Assembly (NCBI GenBank): GCA_017518785.1
Contig: JAFWUA010000018.1
Span: 1-10,438 of the forward strand
Length of the DNA: 10,438 nucleotides
Reading direction: 5' to 3'
Origin: Neisseriaceae bacterium
GTDB lineage: Bacteria > Pseudomonadota > Gammaproteobacteria > Burkholderiales > Neisseriaceae
The notes beneath the pieces were generated by a model, which was given only the letters and a program-made list of their open reading frames with translations, was not told where the DNA came from and did not search any database. Position numbers and translations under genes: made by a program. Positions 1 through 5,847 of the stretch are shown piece by piece (position 1 is the stretch's first letter; each line of letters starts with the position of its first letter).

Positions 1-1
1 A

Positions 2-1396
2 TACGAAAAACTTTGGAACGCACATATTGTGCGTCAGGAAGAAGACGGCACGGTGCTGTTGTATATCGACCGTCATTTGGTGCATGAAGTAACCAGTCCG
101 CAGGCTTTTGAGGGCTTAAAAATGGCGGGGCGGCAACTTTGGCGGAAAGACAGCATTGTATCCACTGCCGACCACAATACGCCCACAAACGACTGGGACA
201 AAGGCATTCAAGACCCGATTTCTAAATTGCAAGTCGATACTTTGGACGCAAATATTAAAGAATTTGGTGCCAAAGCCTATTTTCCGTTCAAAAATTTGGG
301 GCAAGGCATTGTGCATGTCATGGGGCCCGAACAAGGTGCAACGCTACCTGGTATGACGGTTGTTTGCGGCGACTCGCACACTTCTACGCACGGAGCAGTG
401 GGGGCTTTGGCTCACGGTATCGGCACTTCCGAAGTGGAACATACTATGGCAACGCAGTGCATTACCGCCAAAAAATCCAAAACCATGCTGATTGAAGTTT
501 CAGGCTGCCTGAAAGAATGGGTTTCTGCCAAAGATTTGGCTTTGTATATCATCGGACAAATCGGCACCGCAGGCGGCACGGGCTATTGCATTGAGTTTGG
601 TGGCACAGCCATTCGCGATTTATCGGTTGAGGGCAGAATGACGCTGTGCAATATGGCGATTGAAGCAGGTGCCAGAATGGGCTTGGTTGCGGTTGATGAC
701 AAAACCATTGATTACTTTAAAGATAAACCACTCGCTCCCAAAGGCGAATTGTGGGACAAGGCAGTGGAATACTGGAAAACACTGCATTCCGATGACGGTG
801 CGGTATTCGATAAAGTGTATCAATTCAACGCCGAAGAGATTGAACCGCAAGTATCGTGGGGTACTTCGCCCGAAATGGTGGTCGGCATTTCAGGCAGCGT
901 GCCTAATCCTGAAAACGAAAAAGACCCTGTGAAACAAGAGGGTATGTTGCGAGCATTAAAATATATGGGCTTAACACAAGGTACGCCGATGAACGAAATT
1001 GCCGTTGATGTGGTGTTTATCGGCTCTTGCACCAACAGCCGCATAGAAGACTTACGCATAGCGGCGGCGGTTGCAAAGGGACGCAAAAAAGCGGCAAGCG
1101 TTAATCGTGTATTAGTTGTACCTGGTTCGGGCTTGGTGAAAAAACAAGCAGAAGCGGAGGGCTTGGACAAAATCTTTATCGAAGCAGGCTTTGAATGGCG
1201 AGAACCAGGTTGCTCCATGTGTTTAGCCATGAACGCCGACCGCTTGGAAGCAGGCGAACACTGTGCTTCCACTTCCAACCGCAACTTTGAGGGCAGACAA
1301 GGAGCAGGCGGCAGAACCCATTTAGTCAGCCCCGCCATGGCAGCCGCCGCAGCGGTTACAGGGCATTTTGTTGATGTGAGAGAATTGATGAAGTAA
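2..1396 (+). CDS. leuC: 3-isopropylmalate dehydratase large subunit, 5'-truncated by window edge
   Basis: LeuC is the iron-sulfur subunit that, with LeuD, isomerises 2-isopropylmalate to 3-isopropylmalate in cytosolic leucine synthesis. The frame is open from base 2 (YEKLWNAHIV...), so only about five N-terminal codons lie outside the window. The in-frame GTG at 29 is internal, because family-typical residues precede it. Aconitase-family signatures are clear: CGDSHTSTHGAVGALAHGIG, then GSCTNSR, whose Cys codon is at 1028, and PGCSMC, whose Cys codons are at 1211 and 1220; these three cysteines bind the 4Fe-4S cluster. The 464 visible residues fit the usual length near 470. The gene is richer in G+C than most of the window and carries Simonsiella/Kingella-type uptake words rather than the 12-mer found elsewhere, which hints at import from a relative. 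Identity is certain. Confidence 0.97.
   Translation, partial: YEKLWNAHIVRQEEDGTVLLYIDRHLVHEVTSPQAFEGLKMAGRQLWRKDSIVSTADHNTPTNDWDKGIQDPISKLQVDTLDANIKEFGAKAYFPFKNLGQGIVHVMGPEQGATLPGMTVVCGDSHTSTHGAVGALAHGIGTSEVEHTMATQCITAKKSKTMLIEVSGCLKEWVSAKDLALYIIGQIGTAGGTGYCIEFGGTAIRDLSVEGRMTLCNMAIEAGARMGLVAVDDKTIDYFKDKPLAPKGELWDKAVEYWKTLHSDDGAVFDKVYQFNAEEIEPQVSWGTSPEMVVGISGSVPNPENEKDPVKQEGMLRALKYMGLTQGTPMNEIAVDVVFIGSCTNSRIEDLRIAAAVAKGRKKAASVNRVLVVPGSGLVKKQAEAEGLDKIFIEAGFEWREPGCSMCLAMNADRLEAGEHCASTSNRNFEGRQGAGGRTHLVSPAMAAAAAVTGHFVDVRELMK
502..513 (+). repeat. DNA uptake word of the Simonsiella dialect inside leuC
   Basis: AGGCTGCCTGAA matches the AG-simDUS exactly. The surrounding 15-mer at 499-513 is nearly palindromic, so bases 499-510 on the minus strand also read AGGCAGCCTGAA, the AG-kingDUS. 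An exact 12-mer match is very unlikely by chance in 10 kb. A second copy at 889-900 (minus) matches simDUS at 11 of 12 positions. Function is inferred from the family dialects. Confidence 0.7.
889..900 (-). repeat. near-match DNA uptake word inside leuC
   Basis: On the minus strand this reads ACGCTGCCTGAA, 11 of 12 identical to AG-simDUS and retaining the CTGAA end. It is the second Simonsiella-type word in leuC. None of the five exact copies of the 12-mer found elsewhere in the window lies in leuC. Confidence 0.45.
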
Positions 1397-1465
1397 AATA
1401 ACAAGTGGCAACTGTTGGTTAGTTGTTTGAGACATTCATTTTCATTTTATAAAAGGTGAATCATT

Positions 1466-1603
1466 ATGAAAAAAATTGTGTTAATTATCGCGACTCTTTT
1501 TGTCTTAACTGCTTGCAATACAGTAGCAGGAGTAGGTCAAGATGTGAAAGCTGGCGGTCAAGCTGTAACAGATACCGCTCATAAAGTACAAAATAAAATG
1601 TAA
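1466..1603 (+). CDS. entericidin A/B-like small lipoprotein
   Basis: This 45-residue protein begins MKKIVLIIATLFVLTAC. It has a short charged N-terminus, a hydrophobic segment and the lipobox LTAC, so Cys17 should be lipidated after signal-peptidase-II cleavage. The mature part starts CNTVAGVGQDVKAGGQAV, closely resembling the CNTV-G-G-D---GG--I/V pattern of entericidins. In E. coli the entericidins are an envelope antidote/toxin lipoprotein pair; here there is a single gene and its role is unknown. An AAGG ribosome-binding site at 1453-1456 lies 9 bases before ATG. The gene sits between leuC and leuD and ends 10 bases before a strong hairpin terminator. The family call is confident, the toxin or stress role is not. 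Confidence 0.9.
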   Translation: MKKIVLIIATLFVLTACNTVAGVGQDVKAGGQAVTDTAHKVQNKM

Positions 1604-1610
1604 TAACGAT

Positions 1611-1622
1611 AGTCTGCCGGAA
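1611..1622 (+). repeat. AGTCTGCCGGAA repeat, copy 1 (candidate DNA uptake sequence)
   Basis: This is an exact copy of the 12-mer found five times in the window. It forms the left arm of the terminator after the entericidin-like gene, and the right arm repeats the 9-base core in inverse orientation at 1633-1641. Uptake words paired as terminator hairpins are typical of Neisseriaceae. Confidence 0.65.
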
Positions 1623-1641
1623 TGTATTAGCATTCCGGCAG
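1614..1641 (+). terminator. hairpin terminator built from an inverted uptake-like word
   Basis: CTGCCGGAATG (1614-1624) pairs perfectly with CATTCCGGCAG (1631-1641) across the 6-base loop TATTAG, an 11-bp stem. There is no long T run afterwards (TAATAAATCTTAA follows), so termination strength is uncertain. It should at least weaken leuC/entericidin transcription before leuD. Confidence 0.75.
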
Positions 1642-1680
1642 TAATAAATCTTAATCAAGAATACAAAAAAACATGAAATC

Positions 1681-2319
1681 ATGAAATCATTTACCACATT
1701 AAAGGCGATTGTTGCACCGCTTGACCGTTCCAATGTGGATACGGACGCGATTATTCCCAAGCAATTTTTGAAATCGATTAAACGCACGGGTTTTGGTGTG
1801 AATTGTTTTGACGAGTGGCGTTATTTAGACAAGGGCGAAGTGGGTATGGATAATTCACGTCGCCCATTGAATCCTGATTTTTCGCTTAATCAGCCACAGT
1901 ATAAAAACGCACAAATTTTGCTCACCCGCAAAAATTTTGGCTGTGGTTCTTCACGCGAACACGCTCCGTGGGCTTTGGACGATTACGGCTTTCGTGCGAT
2001 TATCGCTCCGTCTTTTGCCGATATTTTCTTTAATAATTGCTATAAAAACGGGCTTTTGCCGATCGTTCTGTCCGAAGAAATTGTCGATAAATTATTTAAC
2101 GAAGTTGCCACACAAGACGGCTATCAATTAACAATTGACCTGCAAAATCAAACCGTTACTACACCAAGTGGCGAAGTGTTTTCATTCGACATTACCGAGC
2201 ATCGCAAACACTGTTTATTAAACGGCTTGGACGAAATCGGCTTAACATTACAACACGCAAACGAAATTAAAGCGTTTGAAAACAAACGCAAACAACAATT
2301 TGCTTGGTTATTTGCGTAA
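1681..2319 (+). CDS. leuD: 3-isopropylmalate dehydratase small subunit
   Basis: LeuD is the swivelling small subunit that completes the isopropylmalate isomerase active site with LeuC. The 212-residue product has the expected family length. It contains the N-terminal motif NVDTDAIIPKQFL (residues 18-30), RTGFG (35-39) and the signature FGCGSSREHAPWAL (86-99), followed by APSFADIFFNN. The start is ATG at 1681. An upstream ATG at 1673 is out of frame and stops after three codons, its TGA overlapping the leuD start. No strong Shine-Dalgarno is visible, so coupling to that mini-frame is possible. leuD follows the entericidin-like gene and its terminator, so it depends on readthrough or an unseen promoter. 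leuB does not follow. Confidence 0.97.
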   Translation: MKSFTTLKAIVAPLDRSNVDTDAIIPKQFLKSIKRTGFGVNCFDEWRYLDKGEVGMDNSRRPLNPDFSLNQPQYKNAQILLTRKNFGCGSSREHAPWALDDYGFRAIIAPSFADIFFNNCYKNGLLPIVLSEEIVDKLFNEVATQDGYQLTIDLQNQTVTTPSGEVFSFDITEHRKHCLLNGLDEIGLTLQHANEIKAFENKRKQQFAWLFA

Positions 2320-2340
2320 AAACTATTATGGGTTGGGTAA

Positions 2341-2667
2341 ATGCGTGGGCAACAAGTTGTAGCCTGTGCTGTTGGTTGCTTCATACTTTTAGCTTGCCTG
2401 AAAATAATAATTTTAAATAATTTAATAGTGGAAGAAGAAAAACAAAAACCAAGAATATGGTTAAAATTGTTCCGTGCAATATTCGGAGCAGTTTCAGTAT
2501 CCTTTATTGGGGATATTGTCATTGTTATTTTTAGTGGTTTAATTTCTGAAATTAGAAGAGATATTGGCGATTTTCTTGCAATGTTTTTAATAAGTATGTT
2601 CATTGCACTAATTATTTGCAGGCATACCCACATTAGTTATTTATTTTATTGTGGAATTTTTTTCTAA
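2341..2667 (+). CDS. unrecognised small membrane protein, possibly frameshifted at its end
   Basis: I do not recognise this 108-residue frame. It has hydrophobic stretches at about residues 6-28, 47-67 and 78-92, separated by charged segments (EEEKQKPR at 31-38, EIRRD at 70-74), so it reads as an inner-membrane protein with three spans. ATG at 2341 directly follows an in-frame stop and lacks a good ribosome-binding site; GTG at 2428, opening VEEEKQK, is an alternative. The last 16 residues look unlike the rest. In the +1 frame, open from 2612, the same DNA reads LFAGIPTLVIYFIVEFFSKK, a more natural fourth membrane segment that runs into the next frame. The ORF begins 21 bases after leuD and is AT-rich. 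It may be genuine, acquired or broken. Confidence 0.45.
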   Translation: MRGQQVVACAVGCFILLACLKIIILNNLIVEEEKQKPRIWLKLFRAIFGAVSVSFIGDIVIVIFSGLISEIRRDIGDFLAMFLISMFIALIICRHTHISYLFYCGIFF

Positions 2668-3004
2668 AAAGTATCGTTCTGTTTGTATCGGTATTTATGA
2701 TCATGCTCCTGTTCCTTTTAGATATAGTAGAAATTTAATTTTAGAATTTGATAAAAACATTATAGATTTTATGGACAATGGTGATGCTACTTTAAATATT
2801 CATATTCATCTAAAAAATGGAGATGGTTTTATTAATATAGATAAAAACATTTATGATTTTGATAATATAGGTGAGAAGTATTACTATGTAATTTTTGGTA
2901 GTGAAAAAGTAAAAAATATAGAAATGATTCAATTATCTCTTGTAAATGGGGATGATAGAAAAATATCGACTATCTTTCCATTAATTTATCTTAATCAAAA
3001 TTAA
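2651..3004 (+). CDS. unrecognised AT-rich reading frame, possible 3' part of the preceding gene
   Basis: This 117-residue frame starts at GTG 2651, overlaps the preceding frame by 17 bases and has no visible ribosome-binding site. The frame is open further back to 2612, giving a hydrophobic segment before the lysine-rich EFFSKKYR, so the GTG may be internal to a longer interrupted gene. The remainder is soluble in character, rich in Asp, Asn and Ile (for example NGDATLNIHIHLKNGDGF), and predicted by eye to be beta-rich with no membrane span. Base composition is extreme, about 20-25% G+C in hand-counted lines, far below leuC. I recognise no domain and assign no function. It could be a remnant, an acquired cargo gene or the tail of a frameshifted membrane protein. 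Confidence 0.4.
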   Translation: MEFFSKKYRSVCIGIYDHAPVPFRYSRNLILEFDKNIIDFMDNGDATLNIHIHLKNGDGFINIDKNIYDFDNIGEKYYYVIFGSEKVKNIEMIQLSLVNGDDRKISTIFPLIYLNQN

Positions 3005-3245
3005 TAGCTGGAATTATCAGTCATCGATTGCAATAGATGCATGATTTAGTTTAGTGTTTGGTATGTTGAATGATGCGTTAACTATGCTTTTTGATGATAA
3101 AAAAACAGGCTTTGTTTGATATAGTAATTGGGGGCTAAGATTTTGAAAGATTTTTGTCCTGAATTTTGTCATTTACGATGAAAGTGGCGATATTGAAAAC
3201 AAAATATTCCTGTTTTGCAGGAATCTTTTGTTGTTCTAACAAAGA
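3005..3245. other. intergenic stretch with a possible gene relic
   Basis: There is no intact gene here. A start-less frame from 3147 to about 3236 reads KIFVLNFVIYDESGDIENKI before ending, and looks like a short protein relic. Around 3064-3120 a short ATG frame (MLNDALTMLFDDKKTGFV) also looks protein-like. Both could be debris of a decayed gene. I recognise neither. Confidence 0.3.
3206..3224 (+). terminator. small hairpin with T-rich tail; also a terminal-repeat fragment
   Basis: ATTCCTG (3206-3212) pairs with CAGGAAT (3218-3224) around the loop TTTTG, followed by CTTTTGTTGTTC. It could end transcription from the left. Its right half, TTTTGCAGGAATC (3213-3225), differs by one base from the right terminal repeat TTTTGCAGGAGTC of the neighbouring small elements, so it may be a relic of one. 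Confidence 0.4.
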
Positions 3246-3375
3246 GAGACTCCTGCAAAACTCGATTTTTCCTATTACTCGTCATTCTGAGTGTAGCGAA
3301 GAATCTTTATAAAAATAAGTTAGATTCTTCATTTCACTTTGTGAAATTCAGAATGACGAGTTTTGCAAGAGTATC
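3246..3375. mobile_element. 130-bp MITE-like palindromic element, copy A
   Basis: The element is bounded by 19-bp imperfect terminal inverted repeats: GAGACTCCTGCAAAACTCG at 3246-3264, and at 3357-3375 the inverse, matching 17 of 19. Inside, ACTCGTCATTCTGA (3277-3290) pairs with TCAGAATGACGAGT (3348-3361), and GAAGAATCT (3298-3306) with AGATTCTTC (3322-3330), so the whole unit folds into a long hairpin. It encodes nothing. Flanks AAAGA and AAGGA may be a decayed 5-bp target duplication. It ends 6 bases from the nlpD stop and could act as that gene's terminator. Copy B at 6851 is about 92% identical by eye. Confidence 0.8.
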
Positions 3376-3381
3376 AAGGAG

Positions 3382-4101
3382 TTATCTTCCATTAAGATAA
3401 TTAACAGGATTGATTGCCAAGCTATCACGGCGTAATTCAAAATGCAGGGCTACATCTCCATTAGGCAAACGTCCCATTTCAGCAATTTTCTCACCCTGTT
3501 TAACTTTTTGCCCAACTTGAACCAACATGCGATTATTATGTGCGTATGTGCTTAATATGCGGTTAGCATGTTTAATCAAAATCAATTTACCATAACCTTT
3601 CACTTCTTCGCCAACATAAATCACTTCACCATCAGCAACTGCAACAATTGGATCGCCAACACTGCCGGAAATATCGATACCTTTATTATTTTTGCCGTCA
3701 AAATTAGTGATAGTTGTTCCGCGTGCCGGCCAGATAAATTCTTGGTAATTAGAAGTGCTTGTTGTTGTAGTTTGATTATTGGTAGCATTTGAAATATTAG
3801 TGTTTTTTTGAGTTTGTATATTTTTTCTTGTTGTGGCATTTGGCGAGGCTACTCGTAATAATTGACCTTCTTTTAATTGATTTTCATTAGGCAAATTATT
3901 CCATTTTTTTAATGTATTTACATTTTGATTAAAACGTAAACCAATGCGATATAAATTATCACCACGTTTAACTCTATAATAGCCGTCTTGGGTTTCAGGA
4001 ATTTGTGGTGAGTATTCATCAGTTGACTGCTGTACAGTAGTGCAAGCATTCAAAAACAATAAAGTATACGTTAAAGTAATAAATGATATTTTTTTAGTCA
4101 T
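3382..4101 (-). CDS. nlpD: NlpD-like lipoprotein, LysM plus degenerate M23 peptidase domain
   Basis: The 239-residue product has a lipoprotein signal (lipobox LNAC, Cys20), one LysM peptidoglycan-binding domain (about 41-86, starting YYRVKRGDNLYRI), a Thr/Asn/Ser-rich linker (about 88-118) and a C-terminal LytM/M23 domain (about 120-236). The zinc-binding HxGxD motif is changed to NKGID (139-143) and the HxH motif to ALH (218-220). The enzyme core is therefore degenerate, as in NlpD, which activates the amidase AmiC to split septal peptidoglycan rather than cutting it itself. It lies downstream of parB on the same strand with a 99-bp gap that contains its own promoter. Element A abuts its 3' end. 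The NlpD assignment rests on domain order and the degenerate motif; a generic M23 lipoprotein is the alternative. Confidence 0.88.
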   Translation of the reverse strand: MTKKISFITLTYTLLFLNACTTVQQSTDEYSPQIPETQDGYYRVKRGDNLYRIGLRFNQNVNTLKKWNNLPNENQLKEGQLLRVASPNATTRKNIQTQKNTNISNATNNQTTTTSTSNYQEFIWPARGTTITNFDGKNNKGIDISGSVGDPIVAVADGEVIYVGEEVKGYGKLILIKHANRILSTYAHNNRMLVQVGQKVKQGEKIAEMGRLPNGDVALHFELRRDSLAINPVNYLNGR

Positions 4102-4157
4102 AGAATTATCTGCCTATTTGTTTTTATATCAAGTCTATAATATTAAAAATTGTATCA

Positions 4158-4185
4158 ATTATAGTCTGCCGGAAAAATATGTTAA
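4158..4185 (-). promoter_or_regulatory. sigma-70 promoter for nlpD with an uptake-like word in its spacer
   Basis: Read on the minus strand: -35 TTAACA (4180-4185), a 16-base spacer, then a perfect -10 TATAAT (4158-4163). Transcription would start near 4150, about 50 bases before the nlpD ATG. The AGTCTGCCGGAA word (4163-4174) lies in the spacer and overlaps the -10 box by one base. Confidence 0.6.
4163..4174 (+). repeat. AGTCTGCCGGAA repeat, copy 2 (candidate DNA uptake sequence)
   Basis: Exact 12-mer in the gap between parB and nlpD. Identity with the copy at 7251 extends over 18 bases (4163-4180, ending AAAATAT), suggesting that an A/T tail belongs to the extended motif. It sits inside the nlpD promoter spacer. 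Confidence 0.65.
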
Positions 4186-4200
4186 TAAAAAATCAAATAA

Positions 4201-5064
4201 TTAATCTTCATTGCAATCCAATTTTTTCAAAAGATAATCTAATTCATCAAGCGTTGAGAAATTAAATGATATTTTGCCGCGTCCGCTACTGTTATAATGC
4301 AAGGACACTTTCATTCCCAAAGATGAAGATAATTTGTTTTGTAATTGTGAAACACCATCATCTATGCTACGAACAGCAGATGCTTTGGGTGATGATTGAT
4401 TAATGGAAGAAGCACGGCGTTCAATTTCACGTACTGACCAACCGTTTTTCACTGCATTTTGTGCCAATTCTACCTGTAAGCTTTCCGGCAGGGTAATTAA
4501 GGCACGAGCATGACCCATCTCCAAATTACGTGTATATAGTAAATCCCTTACCTTTTCCGGCAGACTTAATAATCTCAAAGTGTTAGAAATGCTACTGCGA
4601 CTGCGTCCAATTACTTCGGCAATTCTTTCATGGGTTAAACCAAATTCATCGATTAACCTTTTCAAACCATACGCTTCTTCAATTGGATTGAGGTCTTGAC
4701 GTTGGATATTTTCAATTAAACCAATTGCCAAAGCATTTTCATCGCTGATGCTTTTGATAATTGCTGGGATTTCTGAAAATTCAGCTAATTGTGCAGCACG
4801 CCAACGTCTCTCACCTGCAATCAACTCATAATTATCCAATCCTGATTCTCTTACAATTACAGGTTGAATAACACCTTGAATCTTTATCGAATCTGCTAAT
4901 TCTTGCAGGGAGTCATCGTCCATTTGTGAACGTGGTTGATAGCGACCTGGTTCAATCTTATCGATTGGCAAAACCGATAATCTGTCGCCATTGCCAATAT
5001 TATCTATTCCAGATGAAAGTAAAGAATCTAAACCTTTACCTAATCCCTTAATTTTTTTTGTCAT
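4201..5064 (-). CDS. parB: chromosome partitioning protein ParB
   Basis: ParB is the CTP-dependent DNA clamp that loads at parS sites near the origin and works with ParA to segregate chromosomes. The 287-residue protein has the typical N-terminal KGLGKGLDSLL (6-16), which contacts ParA, then the ParB/Spo0J nuclease-fold domain with GERRWRA (84-90) and ENIQRQDLNPIEEA (118-131) of the CTP-binding site. A helix-turn-helix follows (about 143-165, LTHERIAEVIGRSRSSISN), then a C-terminal dimerisation domain after a Ser-rich linker. Its ATG overlaps the parA stop by 4 bases (ATGA), indicating translational coupling. The gene carries one exact copy of the candidate uptake 12-mer, encoding SLPE, and one 9-base core. 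No parS palindrome is evident in the window. Confidence 0.97.
   Translation of the reverse strand: MTKKIKGLGKGLDSLLSSGIDNIGNGDRLSVLPIDKIEPGRYQPRSQMDDDSLQELADSIKIQGVIQPVIVRESGLDNYELIAGERRWRAAQLAEFSEIPAIIKSISDENALAIGLIENIQRQDLNPIEEAYGLKRLIDEFGLTHERIAEVIGRSRSSISNTLRLLSLPEKVRDLLYTRNLEMGHARALITLPESLQVELAQNAVKNGWSVREIERRASSINQSSPKASAVRSIDDGVSQLQNKLSSSLGMKVSLHYNSSGRGKISFNFSTLDELDYLLKKLDCNED
4555..4566 (-). repeat. AGTCTGCCGGAA repeat, copy 3, inside parB
   Basis: Exact 12-mer on the minus strand, in frame with parB, where its core encodes Leu-Pro-Glu after the helix-turn-helix. A second 9-base core, CTGCCGGAA, lies in the same gene at 4483-4491 (minus), with two mismatches to the full 12-mer. Confidence 0.6.
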
Positions 5065-5843
5065 TTTTTTACTTTCTTATCTATTCTTTGTTGTATTTCT
5101 TGTGCCAAAGCAAGATACGCTTCTGTACCTTTGGCACGTGCATCGTACGCCAATGCTGGCATACCATGACTCGGAGCTTCGGCTAAACGAATATTACGTG
5201 GAATATCAGTCTTAAACAAATATTCACCAAAATGCTGTTCCAATTGTTCAGATACGCCTGCGGATAAATTACTTCTACTATCGTATAAAGTGCGTAATAC
5301 ACCCAAAATTTCCAAATTAGGATTTAATCCACTTTGGCGAATTTTACGCATAGTTGCAATTAAATCAGATAAACCTTCCAAAGCATAATATTCGCATATC
5401 ATTGGGATTAACAAGCCATCTGCCGCAACTAATCCATTGATGGTAAGTAAGGTTAAAGTTGGAGGGCAATCAATGATAATATAATCGTAGTCATCGCGAA
5501 TAGTTTGTATAGCGTTTCGCAAACGCATTTCGCGAGCTATTTCTTGCACTAATTCAACCTCTGCGCCTGCGAGAGAGCGATTGGCAGCCAATACATCAAA
5601 ATTTCCACTGTCGGAATGAATTATTGCTGATGCAATATCTGTCTCATCAAGTAAAACTTGATAAGTTCCCAACTTGACACTGCCCTTATTAATTCCACTT
5701 CCTGTGGAAGCATTGCCCTGTGGATCCAAATCAATCAATAGAACTTTCTTCTCATAATGAGCTAATGATGCTGCCAAGTTAACTGCGGTTGTAGTCTTGC
5801 CAACACCGCCTTTTTGATTGGCTATCGCAATAACATAAGCCAT
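5061..5843 (-). CDS. parA: chromosome partitioning ATPase ParA (Soj family)
   Basis: ParA is the Walker-type ATPase that forms the nucleoid-bound gradient driving ParB-parS complexes apart. The 260-residue protein starts MAYVIAIANQKGGVGKTTTA, with the deviant Walker A box KGGVGKT at 11-17, LLIDLDPQGNAS (35-46, Walker A') and YIIIDCPPTL (121-130, Walker B). It lacks an N-terminal DNA-binding extension, so it is the short chromosomal type. A good ribosome-binding site (AAGGAA) precedes ATG. It begins 4 bases after rsmG ends and overlaps parB by 4, so the three genes form one tight operon read leftward. Confidence 0.97.
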   Translation of the reverse strand: MAYVIAIANQKGGVGKTTTAVNLAASLAHYEKKVLLIDLDPQGNASTGSGINKGSVKLGTYQVLLDETDIASAIIHSDSGNFDVLAANRSLAGAEVELVQEIAREMRLRNAIQTIRDDYDYIIIDCPPTLTLLTINGLVAADGLLIPMICEYYALEGLSDLIATMRKIRQSGLNPNLEILGVLRTLYDSRSNLSAGVSEQLEQHFGEYLFKTDIPRNIRLAEAPSHGMPALAYDARAKGTEAYLALAQEIQQRIDKKVKK

Positions 5844-5847
5844 AGTG

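Noticed and set aside
820..1404. 194-codon minus-strand frame opposite leuC
   Set aside because: It is the antisense shadow of leuC, with a low-complexity Ala/Ser/Pro composition and no recognisable motif.
1427..1453. TTGAGA/TATAAA pair as an entericidin promoter
   Set aside because: The spacer is only 15 bases and the implied transcription start would fall after the ribosome-binding site at 1453-1456.
2148..2633. 161-codon minus-strand frame opposite leuD and the hypothetical membrane gene
   Set aside because: It overlaps the conserved leuD 3' end and reads as low-complexity antisense; the plus-strand frame has better membrane-protein character.
3215..3400. 61-codon plus-strand frame
   Set aside because: It runs through the palindromic element A and into the nlpD 3' end, with no ribosome-binding site. 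It reflects the repeat rather than a gene.
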